This document shows, piece after piece, positions 1 through 5,756 of a stretch of DNA of 10,848 nt. The position numbers and the translations under genes were made by a program. The stretch's first letter is position 1; every line of letters starts with the position of its first letter. The notes beneath the pieces are model-generated. The model did no database searches. It saw only the letters and a list, made by a program, of their open reading frames with translations, and was not told where the DNA came from. The DNA comes from a bacterium (GTDB lineage: Bacteria; JAUVQV01; DATDCY01), in the NCBI GenBank assembly GCA_036524115.1, contig DATDCY010000291.1:1-10848 (forward strand), read 5' to 3'.

Positions 1-135
1 CGCGGGCGCAGGCGGCGCGGCCGACCCGTCGCGCCTGACGCGGATGCGGGCGCCGGCGCGCTCGACCTCGACCTCGACGACATCCGTCCCCTGGATCAGA
101 TCGATCAGGTCCTTCACATCCTTCAAGTTCATCAT
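1..135 (-). CDS. accB: Biotin carboxyl carrier protein of acetyl-CoA carboxylase, N-terminus only
   Basis: The first 45 codons of a gene running off the low end of the window. The protein begins MMNLKDVKDLIDLIQGTDVV, continues with alternating EVEVE, then ARIRVRR, and enters a Pro/Ala stretch. This matches the N-terminal helix, 'ELEVE' strand and basic strand that open bacterial AccB proteins, before their Pro/Ala linker and biotinyl domain. The biotin-lysine motif (AMKM type) lies outside the window, so identity rests on the N-terminus alone. It follows the peptidase stop by 27 bases with a good AAGGA ribosome site. In many genomes accB is followed by accC, the biotin carboxylase, which cannot be seen here. 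Confidence 0.75.
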   Translation of the reverse strand, partial: MMNLKDVKDLIDLIQGTDVVEVEVERAGARIRVRRDGSAAPPAPA

Positions 136-140
136 CGGTA

Positions 141-150
141 CTGTCCTTTT
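141..150 (-). promoter_or_regulatory. Shine-Dalgarno for accB
   Basis: The minus strand reads AAAAGGACAG; AAGGA ends 8 bases before ATG 135. It supports 135 as the start, although the second in-frame ATG at 132 is also possible. Confidence 0.6.
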
Positions 151-162
151 TGATTCCGTTCC

Positions 163-1251
163 TCAGCGTTCCAAGAGCTTCGGGACGGCGCGGCTGAGCA
201 CCTCCGCGCCGTCCCGCGTCACCAATAGCATATCCTCGATGCGCACACCACCATAATTTTCCAGATAGATGCCCGGTTCCACGGTGAACACCATCCCGGG
301 TTGCAGGATGTCCCCACTCTTGGGCGAAATAACCGGCATTTCGTGGACCTCGAGACCCACCCCATGGCCCGTGCCATGCCCGAACTCCTTCCCGTAGCCC
401 GCGCGCTCGATGACATTGCGGGCGGCGGCGTCCACGTCGGCAGCGCGGGCCCCCGGCCTCGCGACAGCGATGGCTGCGCGCTGCGCTTCGAGGACGATCC
501 GGTAGATGTCCTTGCCTCGACTTTCCCACTTCGATGGCGAAAACGTCCTCGTCATGTCCGAGCAATACCCTGCAACGCGCGCACCCCAGTCGATTACCAG
601 AAGCCTTCCCCCACCGATGACAGAACGCGTCGGTGACGCATGAGGCTGCGCCGCACGGGGTCCAGACGCCACGATCGTGGGGAACGACTCCTGGTCACCG
701 CCCGCCCGGCGGATTGCGGCGTGGAGCCGCTCGGCCACATCTGCCTCTGTCCGCCCGAGCACGTCCCTCGACACCGTGCCGAGAGCCCGGGCCGCGACCG
801 CAATTGCGCGCCTGATCGCGACAACCTCCGTGGGGTCCTTCACGGCGCGAAGCCCCTCGATCGTCCCGCGCAGCGGCACCAGTTCGACGCCGGGGAGCGC
901 CTTGGCCAGCTCCGCGTGCGCGGCGACGGTCATGTGTTCGGCCTCGATGCCGAGACGCCTGACGCGCGCCCGACGGACGCGGGCCGCCACCGCCTCGGTG
1001 GCACTCGACGTGTACTGCACCCGCTCCGCCGCCCGCACCTCCCGCGCCGACTGGACCAGGTAGCGGAAGTCCGTCAGGAACACGGTCTCGCGCGGCAGCA
1101 CGAGCAGCGTCCCGGCCGAGCCGGTGAAGCCGCAGAGCCAGCGGACGTTCGGCAGGTGGGTTACGAGGAAGGCGCCAGGCCCGCCGCGCCCGGCGGACGA
1201 GCGAAGCCGCGCGACCCTCCGGGCGTGGAGAACGCCCCGGTTCGACCTCAC
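163..1251 (-). CDS. M24 family Xaa-Pro aminopeptidase
   Basis: Cytoplasmic dinuclear-metal peptidase removing N-terminal residues before proline; 362 aa, the usual length of the short bacterial PepP/PepQ-like enzymes. A creatinase-type N-terminal domain spans about 10-130 ([20 protein letters not shown] at 28-47 is the family's opening strand and loop). The M24 pita-bread domain spans about 137-355 with all five expected metal ligands: Asp221 (VIDWG), Asp232 (CSDMTRTF), His296 ([14 protein letters not shown]), Glu325 (TVEPGIYL) and Glu339 (RIEDMLLV); His303 is the likely catalytic histidine. Start is GTG 1251, overlapping the aroQ stop as GTGA; no good Shine-Dalgarno precedes it, so coupling to aroQ is likely. 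Whether it prefers peptides (PepP-like) or dipeptides (PepQ-like) cannot be read from sequence, hence no symbol. Counted lines in the 3' half average about 58% GC against 77% in a counted line of the 5' half. Confidence 0.93.
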   Translation of the reverse strand: MRSNRGVLHARRVARLRSSAGRGGPGAFLVTHLPNVRWLCGFTGSAGTLLVLPRETVFLTDFRYLVQSAREVRAAERVQYTSSATEAVAARVRRARVRRLGIEAEHMTVAAHAELAKALPGVELVPLRGTIEGLRAVKDPTEVVAIRRAIAVAARALGTVSRDVLGRTEADVAERLHAAIRRAGGDQESFPTIVASGPRAAQPHASPTRSVIGGGRLLVIDWGARVAGYCSDMTRTFSPSKWESRGKDIYRIVLEAQRAAIAVARPGARAADVDAAARNVIERAGYGKEFGHGTGHGVGLEVHEMPVISPKSGDILQPGMVFTVEPGIYLENYGGVRIEDMLLVTRDGAEVLSRAVPKLLER

Positions 1252-1682
1252 GAGGCCAGCAGCGCGGCCACCGCCCGCAGCGCCAGGAGGTAGCCGTCCG
1301 GACCGAAGCCGGCGATCACCCCCCGGCAGACCGGGGCCGTGAGCGACTCCCTGCGAAACGCCTCGCGGGCGTGGACGTTGGAGAGGTGCACCTCGACGGC
1401 TGGCAGCCCGACCGCGGCGATCGCATCCCGCAGCGCCACGCTGGTGTGCGTGTACGCCGCCGGGTTGACGATGATCGCTGCCACGCGCCCCGCCGCCCCC
1501 TGGATCGCGTCGACGAGCGCCCCCTCGCCATTGGACTGCACGAACTCCACCTCGAGGCCCAGCTCCCGGCCGAGCGCGCGGGTCCGCTCCTCGATCTCGG
1601 CGAGCGTCAGCCGGCCGTAGACGCCTGGCTCGCGCGTCCCGAGCAGGTTGAGGTTCGGGCCGTTGACGACGAGGACCTTCAT
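1248..1682 (-). CDS. aroQ: 3-dehydroquinate dehydratase, type II
   Basis: Third shikimate step: dehydrates 3-dehydroquinate to 3-dehydroshikimate by the type II (dodecameric, anti-elimination) mechanism; cytoplasmic. The product is 144 aa, the normal length. Seen: [17 protein letters not shown] (7-23) with Arg17 and catalytic Tyr22 on the mobile lid, QSNGEG (49-54), [15 protein letters not shown] (73-87) with Asn74, VEVHLSN (96-102) with Glu97 and catalytic His99, and [13 protein letters not shown] (105-117) with the substrate-binding arginine. Together with aroB, aroK and aroC in the same run of genes it supplies a fourth step of one pathway. Upstream spacing from the Roadblock stop is 11 bases with only a weak ribosome site, suggesting reinitiation. 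Its TGA overlaps the next start as GTGA. Confidence 0.96.
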   Translation of the reverse strand: MKVLVVNGPNLNLLGTREPGVYGRLTLAEIEERTRALGRELGLEVEFVQSNGEGALVDAIQGAAGRVAAIIVNPAAYTHTSVALRDAIAAVGLPAVEVHLSNVHAREAFRRESLTAPVCRGVIAGFGPDGYLLALRAVAALLAS

Positions 1683-1693
1683 CGCGATCGGGC

Positions 1694-2053
1694 CTAGATG
1701 AACTCCGGCGCCAGCTCGTGCGCCGCCCGCCGCAGCTCGTAGCGGCCGCGGCCGACGAGCGCCCCGGGCGAGAGGTGCAGGAGCAGGTAGTACCCGGGGC
1801 CGATGAGCCGCAGCAGCGAGAGGCGGCCCGTGTTGCTGACGAGCAGCTCCTCGAGCTCGCCGGCCTCCACGGCCACCGTGGCGCGGCGGATCTCGCGCGC
1901 GGCGCCGACGAGCTCGACGCTCGCCAGCTCCAGGTCGAGGGACGCGTCCGCGGCGTGCCGCTCGACTATGATGCCGTCCTCGGCGATGATCACCGCGCCG
2001 AGCGCCCCCTCGACGCGCGAGCAGATCCTCTCGAGCACCTCGCGGAAGTTCAT
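1694..2053 (-). CDS. Roadblock/LC7 domain protein
   Basis: A 119-aa single-domain protein of the Roadblock/LC7 superfamily, cytoplasmic. Typical features: an amphipathic first helix [20 protein letters not shown], strand [13 protein letters not shown] (21-33), a helix [18 protein letters not shown] (41-58), then strands [20 protein letters not shown] (65-84) and [20 protein letters not shown] (88-107), with a C-terminal helix. Family members dimerise and often act on small Ras-like GTPases; MglB, the GAP of MglA in cell polarity and type IV pilus control, is the best-known bacterial case. No GTPase gene is in this window, so the partner is unknown. It begins by ATGA overlap with the TPR gene and ends 11 bases before aroQ. 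MglB identity is not claimed; the domain assignment is fairly firm, the target is inferred. Confidence 0.85.
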   Translation of the reverse strand: MNFREVLERICSRVEGALGAVIIAEDGIIVERHAADASLDLELASVELVGAAREIRRATVAVEAGELEELLVSNTGRLSLLRLIGPGYYLLLHLSPGALVGRGRYELRRAAHELAPEFI

Positions 2054-4332
2054 CGCGGACGCCCTCCCCTGAATGCGGCCAGCAGCGCCTCGAGCCGCCG
2101 GATGGTTTCGGCGCGGTCGGGGCGGCCGCCGGTCGCCGGTGCCGCCGGCTCCGCCGCTGCCGTGGCGCCCTGGGCGCGCTCGAGAGCGCGCACCTCGTCG
2201 AGCTTCCGGCGCAACGCCGCGTCGTCGGGGCTGGCCGTCGCGAGCCGCTCGTAGATGGCGGCCGCCCTTCCGTAGAACCCCTGGTTGATGTAGATCGACG
2301 CCAGCGTCTCGGTGTCGAAGACGCCGCGGGCGGCGCTCGACGTGCCTGCCGCGGCCGGAGCCGCCCCGGCCGTCTCCGCCGGCTCAGCCACGGGCTCGGC
2401 AGCGGTTTCGGCTACGGGTTCAGTTGTGGGTTCAGCTGTGGGTTCGGGCACCACTTCGTCGGCAACAGCGGAAGCCGCTGCTGGCGCAACGGCTTCGGGC
2501 GCGACCTTCCCGGCCTCTTCGATATCCTCGGCGAACGAAGCCTCCGGCCCGATTTCTCCCGCGAGATCGACGCTGGGGATCTCCTCCTCGAGGCTGACCA
2601 CGGTCTCGGCGGAGGACGCCTCGATGTCGCCTGCCTGCGCCGCCGGCTCGGCCGGCGGGGGCTCCAGGGCCGACAGATCGACCGGCGACTCGAGCCAGGC
2701 CGTCTCCGGTTCGGGGGCCGGCGCCTCCTCGGCGAGCAGGGCCGCGGGTGCGGCATCATCCCAATCCCCGGGGAGTTCGACGCCGGGGCCGGCATCCAAC
2801 GGGATCGGCAGCTCCTCGGTCGGCGCGCACTCCGGGGCCGCCGCTGCGGCGAGCGCCTCCACTGCCTCCGTCGCGGCAGGCGGGGGCGGTTCGGCCGGGG
2901 CCGCCGGCTCCTCCCAGACCAGTTCTTCGGTCGCGGCTTCCTCGGGCGAGAGCACGGGGACCGCGCTCTCTTCCTCCCGCGGCCCGGCGACGTCCTGCAC
3001 GGGGGAATCGTCCTCCCAACCGATCTCCTCGCCGACGGTCGGTGGGCCGGGCTCCGGCGCCGGCGCGGCGTCCGCGTCGCGTTCCTCGGCGAGGGCAAGC
3101 TCCAGCTCGCTCTGTACGTCGATCCGCGGTATTTCCTCGTGCAGCTCGATCACCGGGGGCTCGCCCTCCGGCTGCTCGAGCGGGAGGTGCGCCGTCGGCT
3201 CGAGTTCCAGCTGCTCGAGTACCGGCCGATCCTCGTGTGCCGGCCTGACGGCCGCGGCATCCCGGGGGCGCGGCTCGCGCGTGAAGATCTCGAAGACGCC
3301 GTCCTGTTCCTCGTCCTGCCCCCGCTCCGGCGCCTGCTGCGGTTCCGGCGCGGGCGCGGCCGCCTCAAGGTCAATGTCAGCATACGCTTCCCGCTCGTCC
3401 CTGGCCGTCTCGCCGGGCCGCAGCGCCTTCTGCCTGCCGAAGACCTCGAACGGCGATTCGGCTTCGGGGACCGGCGCTGCCGGAGGCGGCGCGGGCTCCG
3501 CCGGGGGCACCGCGGGCTCACGCCCGAAGATCTCGATCTCCGCCGGCGGTTCCGCCGGTTCCGATGCCGGGAGCGGGATGTCGGGCAACGGAGACGGAGG
3601 CGCCGCGGCCGGCTCGATGTCCTCGAGGTCGATCGGCGGCGGCTCGACGCCGATGTCGTCGAGGGTGATCGCCTCCGGCTTTGTCGCCGGCGGCGGCTGC
3701 GGACGCGGTTCCTCCAACTCGACCCGGTGCGAGTCGAGGCCCTCCAGCGCCAACTCGCCCCACGGCGACGCTTCCGCGGGCGGAGGCGGCACGGTCGGCG
3801 ACGGTGCCGGTGCCGGTGCCGTGGCCGGCGCGACCTTCGGGACGGGCGGGGCGGCGGCAACGGGAGCCGGAGGCGGCGCAGCCTGCGGGGGCGGGACCAC
3901 CCCCGCGCCGATGTCGGCGAGCGCCTTCTTCGCCTCCTGATCGTGCGGATCCAGCAGCACGACCATCCGGAAGGCCTTCGCCGCGTCGGGGAGGGCCCCC
4001 TGCGCCAGTGCGATCTGGCCGAGGACCTTGTGGGCGATGATGTTGTCGGCGGCGGCCTTGACGACCTTGCGCATCTCCTCGGCCGCTTCGCCGAAGGACT
4101 TCTTCTCGAACAGCGCGCGACCGAGCGCGACGCGACCACCGAGGTAGTTGGGGTGGACGTTCAGACCCTCGCGCGCCGTCTCGATGGCGTCGTCGAGCAG
4201 GCCCGCCTTGCGGTAGGCCTCGGCGAGCGGGGCGAAGACCCGCGAGTTCGGGTCCTTGGCGAGGATCTCGAGGTACTTCCCGATCTCCGCCGAGGCCGCT
4301 CCCGCCGCCCCGCTGCCCTTGTCGGTTGCCAC
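2050..4332 (-). CDS. TPR protein with long acidic Pro/Ala-rich linker
   Basis: A 760-aa protein without signal peptide or membrane segment, so probably a cytoplasmic scaffold. From GTG 4332: residues 16-144 contain about three TPR units (for example [20 protein letters not shown] and [20 protein letters not shown]). Residues 145-668 are a low-complexity linker rich in Pro, Ala and Glu, almost certainly disordered. Residues 672-707 hold a further TPR ([20 protein letters not shown]), and a helical tail ends at 760. The linker carries recurring short motifs: FEIFxRE-like three times, W-acidic three times, EEIPxxD twice. GTG 4332 is preferred: GGGAG lies 8 bases upstream, and the frame's earlier start (4407) would overlap lipoprotein B and add an unrelated Arg-rich stretch. 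TPR-linker-TPR layout recalls FimV-like pilus hubs, but LysM and membrane parts are missing. The stop overlaps the Roadblock gene as ATGA, suggesting the two proteins work together. Specific function unknown. Confidence 0.88.
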   Translation of the reverse strand: MATDKGSGAAGAASAEIGKYLEILAKDPNSRVFAPLAEAYRKAGLLDDAIETAREGLNVHPNYLGGRVALGRALFEKKSFGEAAEEMRKVVKAAADNIIAHKVLGQIALAQGALPDAAKAFRMVVLLDPHDQEAKKALADIGAGVVPPPQAAPPPAPVAAAPPVPKVAPATAPAPAPSPTVPPPPAEASPWGELALEGLDSHRVELEEPRPQPPPATKPEAITLDDIGVEPPPIDLEDIEPAAAPPSPLPDIPLPASEPAEPPAEIEIFGREPAVPPAEPAPPPAAPVPEAESPFEVFGRQKALRPGETARDEREAYADIDLEAAAPAPEPQQAPERGQDEEQDGVFEIFTREPRPRDAAAVRPAHEDRPVLEQLELEPTAHLPLEQPEGEPPVIELHEEIPRIDVQSELELALAEERDADAAPAPEPGPPTVGEEIGWEDDSPVQDVAGPREEESAVPVLSPEEAATEELVWEEPAAPAEPPPPAATEAVEALAAAAAPECAPTEELPIPLDAGPGVELPGDWDDAAPAALLAEEAPAPEPETAWLESPVDLSALEPPPAEPAAQAGDIEASSAETVVSLEEEIPSVDLAGEIGPEASFAEDIEEAGKVAPEAVAPAAASAVADEVVPEPTAEPTTEPVAETAAEPVAEPAETAGAAPAAAGTSSAARGVFDTETLASIYINQGFYGRAAAIYERLATASPDDAALRRKLDEVRALERAQGATAAAEPAAPATGGRPDRAETIRRLEALLAAFRGGRPR
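2386..2445 (-). repeat. In-frame 12-base repeat, five imperfect units
   Basis: Inside the TPR gene linker, five successive 12-base units encode [16 protein letters not shown] and EPVA. The three upstream-most units (minus strand) are nearly identical at DNA level (GAACCC plus six bases). Being a multiple of three, unit gain or loss would change linker length without breaking the frame. Local GC is about 58%, lower than the surroundings. Confidence 0.75.
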
Positions 4333-4340
4333 GCTCTCAG

Positions 4341-4365
4341 CTCCCGGGAATCTCCTCTCCCGGAG
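4341..4365 (-). promoter_or_regulatory. Hairpin enclosing the ribosome site of the TPR gene
   Basis: Minus-strand arms CTCCGGGA (4365-4358) and TCCCGGGAG (4349-4341) pair over eight base pairs with one bulged G. The 8-base loop GAGGAGAT contains a second AGGAG. The downstream arm contains GGGAG (4345-4341), the best-spaced Shine-Dalgarno for GTG 4332 (8 bases). The upstream gene's stop codon (4375-4373) is only 7 bases before the stem, so a terminating ribosome would reach into it. No T-run follows, which argues against a terminator. Confidence 0.5.
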
Positions 4366-4372
4366 GTTCCGT

Positions 4373-5134
4373 CTAGGGAACGACGACTGGATAGGGGTCC
4401 GACTCAACGAAACTGGTGTCCGGATCCCCCTCGCATTTTGCGCGCGCTATGACATTGAAAGTGCCAGACGCGACCCACTGCATATCTACGCTATTGTCGG
4501 CAGCTGCTATCGTCCAGCCAAGACCGTCGTCGAAGTTGAACTCAAGCACATATCCGCTGCTGCAGGTCTCGGTAACCGTCGCCACGTACTTTTCGGTCGC
4601 GTTCAGCAAGGGGGCTTGGTTGCCCGACGTAATGACAACGCTGGTGACCGCACCCGTTCCGCCCCCGCTACCCCCGGTGACCATGAACCCGACGTGCCCC
4701 TCCGCACTCCACGCGCGCCCCGTGTAGATGGTGAACGCATAGCTGCCGGTCGGGCACGTCTCCAACACATTGAGGTTGATCGAGGCGCCCCCGTTCGGCC
4801 CGGTGAGCGTGGGGTTCGTCTGGGCCGAGAAGTACGCAGAGGCCCCACCCTCGGCCGCGATCGACAGTGGCACCCCCTCGACCGGGAGACCATTCGCGTC
4901 CTTGAAATAGGCCAGGATCGACACGACTCCGGGCGCCGTGATGGAAGACGGCTCCGCGCGCGTGGTGATCGTCGCACCCGCGTAGTCGATGTTCGGATTG
5001 TACTTGCTCGAGGGGCCCGTCGGACCGCCGGGGCTGTCCCCGGCGTCGCTGCAGGCCCAGATCGCCAGCGGGAGCGCGGCGAGGACCGCGAAGAGCACGA
5101 GCAGCCGCGCGTCTCTTTTCAGCCTGGTGTTCAT
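4373..5134 (-). CDS. Putative lipoprotein B with Ig-like (Big-1-like) and PKD-like domains
   Basis: A 253-aa exported protein of unknown specific function. Residues 1-28 are a lipoprotein signal (MNTRLKRDAR, hydrophobic run, lipobox IWAC with Cys28); a Gly/Pro/Ser linker follows to about 45. Residues about 52-155 look like a bacterial Ig-like/Big-1 fold: TITTRAEPSSITAPG, VVSILAYFKDANGLPVEGVPL, then GGASINLNV. Residues about 165-235 look like a PKD-type sandwich: EFNFDDGLGWT and WVASGTFNVIARAKC. Cys191 and Cys234 could bridge that domain. Such folds usually serve as adhesion or spacer modules on the cell surface. A strong ribosome site (GGGGGAGGG) ends six bases before ATG 5134. The 3' portion (4381-4620) counts to about 57% GC, clearly below the neighbouring aro genes. 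The domain names are from sequence appearance only. Confidence 0.83.
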   Translation of the reverse strand: MNTRLKRDARLLVLFAVLAALPLAIWACSDAGDSPGGPTGPSSKYNPNIDYAGATITTRAEPSSITAPGVVSILAYFKDANGLPVEGVPLSIAAEGGASAYFSAQTNPTLTGPNGGASINLNVLETCPTGSYAFTIYTGRAWSAEGHVGFMVTGGSGGGTGAVTSVVITSGNQAPLLNATEKYVATVTETCSSGYVLEFNFDDGLGWTIAAADNSVDMQWVASGTFNVIARAKCEGDPDTSFVESDPYPVVVP

Positions 5135-5140
5135 CGTCGT

Positions 5141-5149
5141 CCCTCCCCC
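5141..5149 (-). promoter_or_regulatory. Strong Shine-Dalgarno for lipoprotein B
   Basis: The minus strand reads GGGGGAGGG ending six bases before the ATG at 5134. It is one of the best ribosome sites in the window and supports this start, which also gives a proper signal peptide. Confidence 0.7.
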
Positions 5150-5156
5150 AGTCGCC

Positions 5157-5756
5157 CTACGGGCAGCGGTCGTAGTTCTCGATGACGAGGGTGACCTCCG
5201 CGGTGGCCTTGACGTCCGCCTGGAACGCGTCCTTGCCCCAGATCGAGATGTCGGCCCGCAGCGTCAGCCCCTCGGTCGTGCCGATGGTGGGATAGTGCGA
5301 GCGGATGTACTCGAGCGTCGGCAGGTCCATCACCAGCACGGTGATCGTCCCCGTCCCGTCCGGCGCAATGCCGACGGAGAGGCCGCCGCCGTCGAGCGAG
5401 GGGAGGTTCACCGTCTTGTTGATCCCGGTGAAGTCCACCCGGTAGCGGCTCATCGTCACGAAGGAGTTCGTCGACTTGCCGGTCGGCGTGTTCGGCCGGC
5501 TCTCGTTGAGCATCTCGACCGTGGCGTAGCTGTTGGGAATCCCCGGTTCCGTGTCCGGGGGGTCGGCGCTGGCATCGCAGACGTCGACGAAGATGTCCGG
5601 CGTAAAGGCCGTCGCCGGCTCCGGGTTCACGCTCACCACCCGGATGATCGAGCCGGAGGGGTCGCTCCCGTCGTCGAGGGCGTTGCCGCACCCCCCGAGC
5701 CACGCCAACCCCGCCGCCACACAGACCGACAGGACTGCCCCACGAAATGCTTTCAT
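5157..5756 (-). CDS. Putative lipoprotein A, unrecognised family
   Basis: A 199-aa exported protein of unknown function. Residues 1-23 form a lipoprotein signal (basic MKAFR, hydrophobic core, lipobox LGGC with Cys23). Asn25 follows at +2, and Asp is absent from that position, so by E. coli-type sorting outer-membrane delivery is more likely than inner-membrane retention. The mature part is rich in beta-prone stretches (SIIRVVSVNPEP, GTGTITVLVMD, ATAEVTLVIENY), suggesting a small beta-sandwich. Besides Cys23 only Cys60 and Cys198 are present, a possible disulfide tying the penultimate residue back to the core. I do not recognise a named domain. It starts by ATGA overlap with aroB, with AAGGGGG seven bases upstream of ATG, so it is probably co-translated with aroB. 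Lipoprotein B follows 22 bases later, and the pair probably forms an envelope unit. The lipoprotein call is firm, the role unknown. Confidence 0.85.
   Translation of the reverse strand: MKAFRGAVLSVCVAAGLAWLGGCGNALDDGSDPSGSIIRVVSVNPEPATAFTPDIFVDVCDASADPPDTEPGIPNSYATVEMLNESRPNTPTGKSTNSFVTMSRYRVDFTGINKTVNLPSLDGGGLSVGIAPDGTGTITVLVMDLPTLEYIRSHYPTIGTTEGLTLRADISIWGKDAFQADVKATAEVTLVIENYDRCP

Noticed and set aside
640-1293. Plus-strand open frame of 217 codons
   Set aside because: Opposite the Xaa-Pro peptidase, which has all its metal ligands; composition is typical of antisense GC-rich frames.
2386-2445. Tandem units considered as a CRISPR array or binding-site iterons
   Set aside because: Units are only 12 bases, without spacers, in frame within a coding region, and encode a tetrapeptide series.
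2312-3940. Plus-strand open frame of 542 codons, Ser/Gly/Ala-rich
   Set aside because: It is antisense to the GC-rich linker of the TPR gene; its composition is the simple complement of Pro/Ala/Glu codons, with no domain and no ribosome site.
4333-4407. Upstream start (4407) for the TPR gene
   Set aside because: It would overlap lipoprotein B by 35 bases and add an Arg-rich leader; GTG 4332 has a well-placed GGGAG and begins just before the helical region.
3139-4452. Plus-strand open frame of 437 codons, Arg/Leu-rich
   Set aside because: Antisense shadow of the TPR gene; low-complexity Arg-rich product with no recognisable fold.
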